From positions 62,001 to 126,000 of the forward strand of contig NZ_QAAD01000002.1 of assembly GCF_003046625.1 (NCBI RefSeq): a stretch of 64,000 nucleotides of DNA, in the 5' to 3' direction. The translations under genes and the position numbers were made by a program. Source of the DNA: Mangrovibacterium marinum. Lineage in GTDB: Bacteria; Bacteroidota; Bacteroidia; Bacteroidales; Prolixibacteraceae. A model generated the notes under the pieces. It did not search any database, had not been told where the DNA came from, and saw only the letters and a program-made list of their open reading frames with translations. Below, piece by piece: positions 51,190 to 59,668 of the stretch; the first letter of the stretch is position 1, and every line of letters starts with the position of its first letter.

Positions 51190-53112
51190 TTAGTTTGATT
51201 TGTTTTCATTGATAAAGTCCATGACCAACTGATTGAAGGCTTTCGGATTTTCCAGGTTACTCACGTGCCCGGCATCGGGTACTATTTTCTGAATCGCAGA
51301 GGGAATACATTCATTCAGTTTTCGCGGCCCTTTGTAATCCACCTCACCGGTTAACACCATGACCGGCACGTCAATTTTTTCACTTTTCAAGATTGCAACG
51401 GCATCGTTCCCTAAAACCAGGCGCGGCTCGATATGCAATGGCTGCCATTGGCTCCAACGGTAGATCATATCCCAAACCGGGCGGCGAATGTTCTCCAGAT
51501 TTGAACCTCCTTTGCTCATCAATCCGGCCAGCCAATCCCATTTTTGCTGAAGGATGCCATTTGCTTTTAATGCTGCAATTTCGTCCCGTCTCCTGGCTAT
51601 TCCTTCCGCGGTCCAGGGTTCGCTTGGCCCCGGAACGGGAAAAATGTCGCCACTGGCCGCGGTTGCCGTCAAAATCCGGTCCTGGTGCAAGGCCAGCATA
51701 TCGGTTACAATAAACCCGCCCATGGAGAGGCCAACCAGATGTGCCTTTTCCAAATGCAGCGAATCCATCAGTGTAATCAGGTCATCGACATGCCTAAAAG
51801 GCTGGTTCTCATCCGGCATGGACGAGCGTCCGTAGCCCCGGCAATCGTACACAATTGTTCTGAAATGTTTGGCAAACACCGGGAACTGCGGCTCCCATTC
51901 GCTGTGGTCAAACGAATGACCGTGAATGAAGATAAGCGGCTCACCACTCCCAGCCTCCTGGTAGTATATCGTACCATTTTCAACCGGCACGACGCCCCTT
52001 TCTACCGAATCAGGTAAAGCAGCTTCTTTATAAACATCGCGCACTAAAATTGGCAAAACCGGACTGCTGTAAAAGGATGAGAAACCAGCCTGATTTGCCT
52101 TTTCAACATTAACATGCGTAATAAAAAAACCATAGGTATCGGTAGTTTTGTCAATCCAGGGATAAGCTCCCGCCCAACTCGGGCTGCTGATTAAAACGGC
52201 ATTGTCAAGCGAATCCACTTCCTCCCGCCATTCACCAAGTCCGTAAACACCCTTGTGCTGTTCGGCTCGAACTTTCCGAACGTAATCCGGAGTAATGATT
52301 TTAGCGCCACGCAGCTGGTCGGCCTGCATTTCGGTAATCGCTTTTTCTGAAAGGATGCGTTTACCGCGAAACACGCCGTTATTAAAAATCATATCGAGAA
52401 AGGCCGTATAATCGTGTAAGGTTGAACGGGCGCCACCTCCCAGCATCGGACTATGCCCGTCCACTGAATCGACCGGTGTAAAGTGCGTATTTTTCATTCC
52501 CAACGGCTGGGCAATTTTTTCCTGAAAAAGCGTTTCCCAGTCCTTACCGGTCGCCAGTTCTGCCATTCGTCCTGCAACCTGCATGGCCAGTCCACCATAA
52601 TGAAATTCCGCCCCGGGAACCGTATCGGCCGGAAGATCGACAATATGTGCAACCGATTCTTCCAGCGTTTGGTAATCGTCTTTTTTCACTCCTTGCGGTT
52701 GGTAGTCGGGATAACCTGCCGTATGTGAAAAGAGCTGGCGCAACGTTGCGGTTCCTTTTACATCGGTAAATTCGGGAAGCCATTTCGTTACCTGATCGTC
52801 CCACGAAAGCTTCCCCTCATCGACTACCGCTGCGATTGCTGCCGCCGCGAGCCATTTGCCTGCCGACGCAATGTAAACCTGTGCTTCAGGCGTATAATTA
52901 CCATAGCAGGTATCGAGAATTACTTGATTGTTCCGGGCTATCATCAGCCCCGCACCGTTATAATAACCACTATCGACCCAAGCTTGAACCGTTTGATGGA
53001 TCGGTTGGAAATCGTATTTCTGCGTTTCGGTACCTTCTGGATGAAAATTGCAACTACAAAGGCAGAAGCAGAAACATTGGATCAGTAATGTATTTACGCA
53101 TTTGATACTCAT
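51190..53112 (-). CDS. Beta-lactamase-family serine hydrolase fused to alpha/beta hydrolase
   Basis: A 640-residue lipoprotein (Cys-rich signal, likely lipobox LCSC). Residues about 30-345 are a class C beta-lactamase-like (penicillin-binding) domain with the catalytic SAGK (Ser83, Lys86), FHYGG in place of YxN, and LGMKNTHF. Residues about 350-640 are an alpha/beta hydrolase: FIHGHSFDHSEW (oxyanion), GLSMGGFIVTDM (Ser463) and DAGHVSNLENP (His616). Both active sites look intact. Two serine esterase folds in one chain suggest tandem de-esterification, but no substrate is indicated. It belongs to the PUL by orientation and spacing to GH43. Confidence 0.88.
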   Translation of the reverse strand: MSIKCVNTLLIQCFCFCLCSCNFHPEGTETQKYDFQPIHQTVQAWVDSGYYNGAGLMIARNNQVILDTCYGNYTPEAQVYIASAGKWLAAAAIAAVVDEGKLSWDDQVTKWLPEFTDVKGTATLRQLFSHTAGYPDYQPQGVKKDDYQTLEESVAHIVDLPADTVPGAEFHYGGLAMQVAGRMAELATGKDWETLFQEKIAQPLGMKNTHFTPVDSVDGHSPMLGGGARSTLHDYTAFLDMIFNNGVFRGKRILSEKAITEMQADQLRGAKIITPDYVRKVRAEQHKGVYGLGEWREEVDSLDNAVLISSPSWAGAYPWIDKTTDTYGFFITHVNVEKANQAGFSSFYSSPVLPILVRDVYKEAALPDSVERGVVPVENGTIYYQEAGSGEPLIFIHGHSFDHSEWEPQFPVFAKHFRTIVYDCRGYGRSSMPDENQPFRHVDDLITLMDSLHLEKAHLVGLSMGGFIVTDMLALHQDRILTATAASGDIFPVPGPSEPWTAEGIARRRDEIAALKANGILQQKWDWLAGLMSKGGSNLENIRRPVWDMIYRWSQWQPLHIEPRLVLGNDAVAILKSEKIDVPVMVLTGEVDYKGPRKLNECIPSAIQKIVPDAGHVSNLENPKAFNQLVMDFINENKSN

Positions 53113-53366
53113 CGATTGTATTCATAAGTGAAGCTTCCGAAAAAATCGTTAGCTGGTTTGATTCACTCAGAACAAGCGTCAGGGTTATCACTGGTAAGTT
53201 GAGACTGGCTTCTGACTAAACAAATTCGACTTGTTTAATCACGCTTATGAATTACGTATTGCCTGAAACTACTATGGACAACGGAAATAAGAAACCCTTC
53301 TTTCTTAACCAGTCGATAACACCTGAATATGCCCGTTCCTTGCTGTTTAGTTGGTATTTGGTTACT

Positions 53367-54566
53367 CTATTCCTGATAAAACTTTTTCAAACGCAGTAAT
53401 GCCTCCAAATAATAATAATCGGCATAAATAATGGAGGCATCTATTTCGCTTCCATTCGGATGATGGCCGGTTGAGTGCAACAAGAACGATTGATTTTTAT
53501 CGCCACTCAAATACCCGTCGGATGACAGTTTGGCCAATAAGGCGACCGCCGCACCTTTATATTTCGTTTTCAGTTTTTCATCTTTCACGTAGGTTGAAAG
53601 TTCCAACATACCCGATGCAGCAACGGCAGCAGCCGAAGCGTCTTTCGGTGAATTTGGGATCGCCGGATCATCAAAATCCCAGTAAGGCATGCCATCTTCC
53701 GGTAAACGCTCCAGAAAGTGGTCGGCCAGCTTCTCGGCCATGGTTAAAAATTCTTCTTTGCCGGTTTCGCGATAACATAAGGTGTAACCGTAGATTCCCC
53801 AACCCTGTCCGCGAGCCCACATGGAGCCATCGCTATAGCCTTGGTGCGTAACGCCTTTGATGAAATGTCCGTCAACCGTATCGAACACCGCGACATGGTA
53901 GATTGAATAATCCGGGCGAACCAAGGTGGTCATGCAGGTTTCGGCGTGTTTGACTGCCATATCGTACAGCTCGTGGCTTCCCCCGTTTTTAGAAGCCCAG
54001 AACAACAGCTCCAGGTTAATCATGTTGTCGATGATCGTATTATGCGGCCATCCCATTTTCTCCCGCATGGCTGGCCACGACAGGATTGTACCAACTTTGG
54101 GATTGTACAGCGTTGCCAGCGAATCGGCTGCTGTCAACAAAAAGTCGTGGTAAGCAGAATCTTTTGTCAGGCGATAGCCATTACCGAAACTGCAATACAA
54201 CATAAAACCCAAGTCATGATTGTCAACCGGCACATCCAGTACACCGGTCAAAGGTTCGGTAAATTTTTGGGCATTCTGCAAAATCGCACTATCCCCCGAT
54301 GCTTCGTAGGCATACCACAAAACGCCCGGCCAAAAACCGCTGCACCAGTCGTGAATACCTACTTTGTTCCATTCTTTCTGTCCTTGCAGGATATTGCGTG
54401 GAAGACTGTCGGCAGACGAGAGTGTACCCATCGTCGCCTTAGTCTTCTCCACACAATAAGCCAACTGTTTTCCTGAGTCAAACGTCTCTGTCGTTTTGAC
54501 GGTCGTCGTACAGGAAATCATGAGCCCTACTACTATTACTACTACAAACTGAACTATTTTTTTCAT
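53367..54566 (-). CDS. Glycoside hydrolase family 88 (unsaturated glucuronyl hydrolase)
   Basis: A 399-residue secreted protein (lipobox MISC, Cys about residue 19) with the (alpha/alpha)6 barrel of GH88. WCSGFWPGVLWYAYE, NHDLGFMLYCSFGNGYRL (Asp), HNTIIDNMINLELLFWAS (Asp) and DGSMWARGQGWGIYGYTLCY match the family, and the two Asp are the acid/base pair. It hydrates and removes the 4,5-unsaturated uronic acid left by lyases. It thus links the lyase-like enzymes to monomer release. Gaps of 214 and 254 nt separate it from neighbours. Confidence 0.92.
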   Translation of the reverse strand: MKKIVQFVVVIVVGLMISCTTTVKTTETFDSGKQLAYCVEKTKATMGTLSSADSLPRNILQGQKEWNKVGIHDWCSGFWPGVLWYAYEASGDSAILQNAQKFTEPLTGVLDVPVDNHDLGFMLYCSFGNGYRLTKDSAYHDFLLTAADSLATLYNPKVGTILSWPAMREKMGWPHNTIIDNMINLELLFWASKNGGSHELYDMAVKHAETCMTTLVRPDYSIYHVAVFDTVDGHFIKGVTHQGYSDGSMWARGQGWGIYGYTLCYRETGKEEFLTMAEKLADHFLERLPEDGMPYWDFDDPAIPNSPKDASAAAVAASGMLELSTYVKDEKLKTKYKGAAVALLAKLSSDGYLSGDKNQSFLLHSTGHHPNGSEIDASIIYADYYYLEALLRLKKFYQE

Positions 54567-54780
54567 CTCAACACCATTTCACTTTTAATTATCAACAACT
54601 TACCGTGAGATCACCTCTTCAAAAGCCCTAAAATTCAGGACTGAGAATCCCCACCTGACCAATATCTGCTAGATATAGATCCAGTAACTGACCTGCTGAA
54701 TGCAACTACCGGCAACCAGCACTTATTGAACAAATATTCCGTTTAACCTAATCTCAGAAGAAATGCACCAATAGTCACCT

Positions 54781-56055
54781 CTATTCCCTGGTGAATAAAA
54801 GTGTTCCAAATCCAAATACATCGTATCCGCCGCTATTGGGATCGTAATCGCCACCGCCGCCTTCCGGACGATGCATGTTCAGGACTAAGCTTACATTCGG
54901 AGCAGCCGCCTTTGCTCGCTTAACATAGTGGTTGTAGATCATTTCCCAGATGGGCCGTTTTCCACCACGCCCTACATCGCTTACCTGAGTATGATTCACA
55001 TTATCGCAGTTGTTATAGGGCTCGAAGTACACGCTGCCAAGGTTGAAATTATAGCGGGCTGTATATTCAGCTCCTTTCAGTACCCGGTTATCATCATAAC
55101 CGTAAAGGTCGTCCCCCTGAGTCCAGGCCATTTCGCAGATTACACCCAGTAGTCCGACACATAGCAACGAGTGTCCCTGGTCGCGACCACTTTCCTGCAA
55201 TTGCCCCAATCCATCGGGGTGCACGTAGTAGATGGCCTTTTTGAGCTGCCCGTTTCCTGTCCCATCAATCAAATACTTCATCGCAAAATTGTACATCGAC
55301 GCATCATCGGTCAGAATACCGATTGCCATTAGATTGGCTAAGTTTGCCAGATCCCAGTTCGCCCAATAGTGACTGATACAGGTGTTCCAATGCGTATCGA
55401 CAAAAGCTTTGCTTACCGGATAAAAGACATCCACCATCCACTGTTTAAACTTTTCAAAATCAGCAGTAGACCATCCATCGTAAGTACGCATAATTTCAGC
55501 AGCATTGGCAAACTGATAACCATAAATACCGGCAGCCAGTGCCCGGTTTGAATCTCCTGTAATCGATTTACAAGTAGATGCCCAGGCGTTCAATATCTGA
55601 ATTGCTTTATTGGCATGAGCCACGTCACCGGTCACCTTCCAACGAATTGCATTTTGGTAGGCTGCTGCAACATCGTTAAATGCTCTGGAATAATTATCAG
55701 GATCCGGTTCTTCGCGGGAATTTCCACCACGAATCAACTTTTCGACCGGCCCCTGCATGGTATAATTAGCCGATGAATGGCTATTGGCTGTTAATTTATT
55801 CCAGCCATCCAACCAAGGCTGCGTGCCTGCATCAACCTTAGCCTTTACCCGATCAAAATCGGATGCGGAATGCAGCATCCCGGGATGCACAAATGTTTTG
55901 TTTTCATCAATGGGGAACTCCTCTTCTACCGGTGGATTTTCATTATCATCCGGCACAATATCATCATCTCCCCCACTCCCGCAACTGTACAACGACAGGA
56001 TTCCACCTGCCAGAAGAATTGCGAGCATTATCAAATTTTTTAGATTTTTTTTCAT
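54781..56055 (-). CDS. Alginate_lyase-family protein (putative polysaccharide lyase)
   Basis: Start chosen at 56055, giving 424 residues with a lipoprotein signal (LYSC, then an acidic linker GSGGDDDIVPDDN). The all-helical toroid has FVHPGMLHSASDFDRVKAK (the usual opening of PF05426 proteins), NAWASTCKSI, HYWANWDLANLANLMAIG, and QLQESGRDQGHSLLCVGLLG with candidate Arg/His/Gln catalytic residues. Members cleave alginate or other uronates by beta-elimination; some act on rhamnose-glucuronate links. With GH88 as partner a lyase function is likely, but the substrate is unknown. An alternative Met at 56091 lacks a signal layout. Confidence 0.8.
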   Translation of the reverse strand: MKKNLKNLIMLAILLAGGILSLYSCGSGGDDDIVPDDNENPPVEEEFPIDENKTFVHPGMLHSASDFDRVKAKVDAGTQPWLDGWNKLTANSHSSANYTMQGPVEKLIRGGNSREEPDPDNYSRAFNDVAAAYQNAIRWKVTGDVAHANKAIQILNAWASTCKSITGDSNRALAAGIYGYQFANAAEIMRTYDGWSTADFEKFKQWMVDVFYPVSKAFVDTHWNTCISHYWANWDLANLANLMAIGILTDDASMYNFAMKYLIDGTGNGQLKKAIYYVHPDGLGQLQESGRDQGHSLLCVGLLGVICEMAWTQGDDLYGYDDNRVLKGAEYTARYNFNLGSVYFEPYNNCDNVNHTQVSDVGRGGKRPIWEMIYNHYVKRAKAAAPNVSLVLNMHRPEGGGGDYDPNSGGYDVFGFGTLLFTRE

Positions 56056-56176
56056 GTCATTACTCTTTTCTGTTCCCATCAGAATGCCCAATGGCTTTGT
56101 TGATTAATTATTATTGGTTTCTGAAAAGGAGCAGCCACGCCTGATCAACTGGACATGACTACTCTTCTCTCACACC

Positions 56177-57796
56177 TTACTTGGTAAGAAAGGCTTGCAA
56201 TTCCTCTTTCGTTTTAAATGTTCTGATCCAATCTACTTCATAGCCGGTTTCCTCGGTTGAAGTAATATCGGCTATTTTAAGCGTAAATGATCCCAGATCT
56301 GTGTCGGCTGCAAAATTAGGGTCTATTGAGCAATCGTAGTAGATTACATTCTTATCCAGAAAGTCTGTTAGGTACGCATTATTCTTGGCACCATCAAAAC
56401 GGTCTAATTTAATGTTACCTGATCCGGGCTTTGGCGCACCAGTACCGGTAAATGAAATCTTAAACGCAAGAATCGGATAGGTCGAAGAATAATGCCATTT
56501 CCCATTGGGCGAAGTTTCCGGGAAAGTAGCGCCTTCAACGAAGTTCAAGTCTGCACGACGCTTCGATGTTCCTTCAAATTGTACCGGATCAAAGGTTACT
56601 TTCAATTTACCATTTTCAATCACATTGGCCGCGTTTTGCATACCCACCCAGTAATCAGTTGCACTTGGATCGTCAAACTCATAAATCAGCTTACCTCTTG
56701 GCGGAGCAACATACTCCTTCAAGGCATCCAGACTTTCAAAGGATTTCACCCAGTCAACCTGATACCCGGTCTCGTCTGAAGTGATATCGGCCACTTTCCA
56801 TTGGAATGTAGTCAATTGGGTCGGTTCTGTTGTTGAAAGTGTTGCTCCGGCGCCAAAGGTGTTCCGCAAATCGTAGTAATAAACATCTCCAACCAGAACA
56901 CCATCCCAGTTATTCGATCCGTCCTTGTACTTTCCGATGTTGGTATCAAAGATGAAGTTCCCGCTTGATGGTTTGTTGATCATTCGGATGGCTACAATAG
57001 GATACAACCCCGCATGCACTTCTGCTCCACCTTGCAGACTAAAATCGGCCCGACGTTTAGCGGCCGACATATCGTAGCTCACTTTCATCAAACCTCCTGA
57101 AACCTCCGTTGTGGAATTGTGGGAAGTGGTCCACCCTTCAGCGTCGCCGTCGGTACTAAACTCGAAATTTAAACCAACAAACGGATAGGAAAATACCGGT
57201 CCGGTCAACAATTGCGGACCAATCTCCAAGGTAATAGCACCGCGTATACCACCGTCGGGAACAGTTACCACAATTTCATTATCGGTGATGGATACAATCT
57301 GAGCAGTTACACCACCCCCAAATGTCACGGTTACATCATTCGCATCAGTACCAAAATTTTCGCCAGTGATGGTTAGCTGGGAACCAGCGGTTGCTTCGTT
57401 GGGCGATATTCCGCTGATTTTTGCTCCCGGTACAAACGCAAATTCATCTTCAAACTCCTTTGTATGGGTCCATACGCTCACGGCAACAATCCCGGTTCCG
57501 GCATCGGCAGGTACACGCACAACCATCTGTTCATCAGAATAACTCACAAAATCGGTTACTTTAACGCCATTGAATGTAACAACGGCTGCCTGAGAATACG
57601 TTCCAAAATTGGATCCCGTTATGGTAATTTGCTCTCCGGGACGCCCTGTCTTAGGGGTAAAATCCACGATTGTGATATCGGGATATTGATAAATATCAAG
57701 GTCCTCGCTCCTCATCATATCGCTACAGGATGTGTTAAAAATCCCTCCTGAGATGAGCGCAACTAAAATGAATATATAATTATATAGTCGTTTCAT
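56177..57796 (-). CDS. Surface glycan-binding lipoprotein with IPT/TIG domains and a duplicated module
   Basis: A 539-residue lipoprotein (lipobox NTSC, Cys about residue 24) in the position of SusE/SusF. Two IPT/TIG Ig-like domains (about 38-118 and 120-205, with GEQITITGSNFG and GSQLTITGENFG) are followed by two copies of a ~155-residue module (about 206-368 and 370-539). Shared marks are KRRADF/KRRADL, YPIVAIRM/YPILAFKI, YYYDL/IYYDC and ADITSDETGYQVDWVKSF/ADITSTEETGYEVDWIRTF. It would bind the glycan on the cell surface and hand it to SusCD. Tandem duplication suggests multivalent binding. Confidence 0.87.
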   Translation of the reverse strand: MKRLYNYIFILVALISGGIFNTSCSDMMRSEDLDIYQYPDITIVDFTPKTGRPGEQITITGSNFGTYSQAAVVTFNGVKVTDFVSYSDEQMVVRVPADAGTGIVAVSVWTHTKEFEDEFAFVPGAKISGISPNEATAGSQLTITGENFGTDANDVTVTFGGGVTAQIVSITDNEIVVTVPDGGIRGAITLEIGPQLLTGPVFSYPFVGLNFEFSTDGDAEGWTTSHNSTTEVSGGLMKVSYDMSAAKRRADFSLQGGAEVHAGLYPIVAIRMINKPSSGNFIFDTNIGKYKDGSNNWDGVLVGDVYYYDLRNTFGAGATLSTTEPTQLTTFQWKVADITSDETGYQVDWVKSFESLDALKEYVAPPRGKLIYEFDDPSATDYWVGMQNAANVIENGKLKVTFDPVQFEGTSKRRADLNFVEGATFPETSPNGKWHYSSTYPILAFKISFTGTGAPKPGSGNIKLDRFDGAKNNAYLTDFLDKNVIYYDCSIDPNFAADTDLGSFTLKIADITSTEETGYEVDWIRTFKTKEELQAFLTK

Positions 57797-57868
57797 ATCA
57801 ATCTTATTTAATAGTTGCTCCGGTTGGTCTAATTCGCCGGAGCAACCACGGATGTTTTACTAAAATGA

Positions 57869-59653
57869 TTAATTGTAACCTGGATTTTGTAACAAATTAC
57901 TGTTCAAGTTAATTTCCTCCAGTGGAAGAGGGTAGAGATAGTCTGTGCGTTGGAAGTTGCGGTTACTTGCCGGATCCAGCAACAGGACGCTGCGATCGCC
58001 AACACCGGTAGTTTTAACGGTTTCCCCGTAAGGGTACGCACTTGGTGTGTAAAGGGCAGCATTACCTTCAAAATTAGTCCCCTGGATCACATTTCCGCAT
58101 ACATCCTGATTCAAAACCTGTTCGGCAATGCCCCAACGTTTCAGGTCATTGAAACGACTGTTTTCGCCAAACAATTCCACAGCTCTCTCGCGAAGAATCT
58201 CTTCGTAAACATCCAATCCGTTTGCGCTGGCAAACGCATTTGTTAACGGCGGCAGTCCAGCCCGTATTTTGATTTTATTGATTGATTCATTCAACTGTTC
58301 ATCAGTAATACTACCATTCAATTCGTATAACGCTTCGGCATAAATCAAGTAAATTTCGGGTAGACGGATTATCGGATAATCAAACGACTCCTGATTGGCG
58401 GCTCTGTATGTGCCATATTCGTACGAACGGAATTTACGACATGAATAGCCAGCTCCACTCTGTCCGCCAGGGCCTGTCAATTTCACCGAACCGTCAGCCG
58501 GAGTATCCCATGTTGCAACATCTGCAAAATAAGAAGTTACACGATAGTCGCGGTTCTTATATTCGTCAGACACGTTAGTATACCCCTGGAAAAGAGGCGA
58601 TTTATCAACCGGCAGTCCATCGGAACATAAGAACATGTCCATGAATTTACGTGACGGGGCAAAATAAAACGCAACAGTATGGCTGATGTTCGTATTTCCC
58701 TGTCTGAGTGCAAAGTCGAACTTACTGTAAAGAATATATTCCTTGTTGGTTGATTTATCCAAGCCGGCAGGATTCGAGCCTTCATCTTCCAGGTCAAACA
58801 GATACAAGTTACTCAGGTTACTCAATTGATCATTGTGATTCCAAAGCTCGTAACCGCCATTGTCCATAATGTCTTTGGCCAGATCTTTCGCTTCAGTCAG
58901 CATTTCCGTAGCTGAAGGATATTCGGAAGGTTTTGCGGAACCGGCACCTTCGATTACACCGTCTCCATCCGTTGTTTCACCAACATTCATTTCCCAGGTA
59001 GCCTCATACAACAGTGCTTTTGCTTTTAAGGCTTCGGCAGCCCATTTGCTGATTTTACCTTTATCGCTGGCCGGAATATTTTGCTCCAATGGTAAATCAG
59101 GAATCGCTTCCTCCAGATCTTTTATAATTTGAGCAAACACTTCGTATCGGCTATTTCGTTTCCCTTGCAGCTCCGGAGAATCCAAATCAAGCACTTTTGC
59201 TACAATCGGGACTCCGCCATAACGTTGTAACAAAAAGAAATGGTGATACGCCCGAAAGAACTTCGCGACCGCAACATACTGTGCAATTTCAGAATCATCT
59301 CCTGCGTATTCATCTGCTTTTTCCAAAACCATATTCACAGCTCGAAGTGCTTTGTATGTTTTTGTCCAATAATCATCTGTTGCGGAAGGAGTCACAGTGC
59401 CACGTCCGTAATCCCGGGCCAGGGCAGTTAAATCGGTACCCACATCCATCATGTCGGCGTTTATGCCAATATCTTGTGGCTTCCAGCCCAATAATCGATC
59501 GTAAAAATAGTTGGTTGCCGCCTTAAAGTGTTCAGGCGATTTATAATAGGCTGCTTCTGTAATCGCATCAAGCGGTTCCAGGTCGATAAACCGGTCTTCA
59601 CATGCTGTAAACAGCATGATTGATGATAGTATAAATAATTGTATCTTTTTCAT
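57869..59653 (-). CDS. SusD/RagB family glycan-binding lipoprotein
   Basis: A 594-residue outer-membrane lipoprotein (lipobox LFTAC, Cys about residue 18) with the SusD opening DRFIDLEPLDAITEAAYYKSPEHFKAATNYFYDRL, TPR helices around YVAVAKFFRAYHHFFLLQRYGGVP, and the C-terminal LRERAVELFGENSRFNDLKRWG and NYLYPLPLEEINLN. It forms the lid on the SusC channel. It is directly downstream of SusC (15 nt). Confidence 0.95.
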   Translation of the reverse strand: MKKIQLFILSSIMLFTACEDRFIDLEPLDAITEAAYYKSPEHFKAATNYFYDRLLGWKPQDIGINADMMDVGTDLTALARDYGRGTVTPSATDDYWTKTYKALRAVNMVLEKADEYAGDDSEIAQYVAVAKFFRAYHHFFLLQRYGGVPIVAKVLDLDSPELQGKRNSRYEVFAQIIKDLEEAIPDLPLEQNIPASDKGKISKWAAEALKAKALLYEATWEMNVGETTDGDGVIEGAGSAKPSEYPSATEMLTEAKDLAKDIMDNGGYELWNHNDQLSNLSNLYLFDLEDEGSNPAGLDKSTNKEYILYSKFDFALRQGNTNISHTVAFYFAPSRKFMDMFLCSDGLPVDKSPLFQGYTNVSDEYKNRDYRVTSYFADVATWDTPADGSVKLTGPGGQSGAGYSCRKFRSYEYGTYRAANQESFDYPIIRLPEIYLIYAEALYELNGSITDEQLNESINKIKIRAGLPPLTNAFASANGLDVYEEILRERAVELFGENSRFNDLKRWGIAEQVLNQDVCGNVIQGTNFEGNAALYTPSAYPYGETVKTTGVGDRSVLLLDPASNRNFQRTDYLYPLPLEEINLNSNLLQNPGYN

Positions 59654-59668
59654 GTTGAGATTTTTTGA

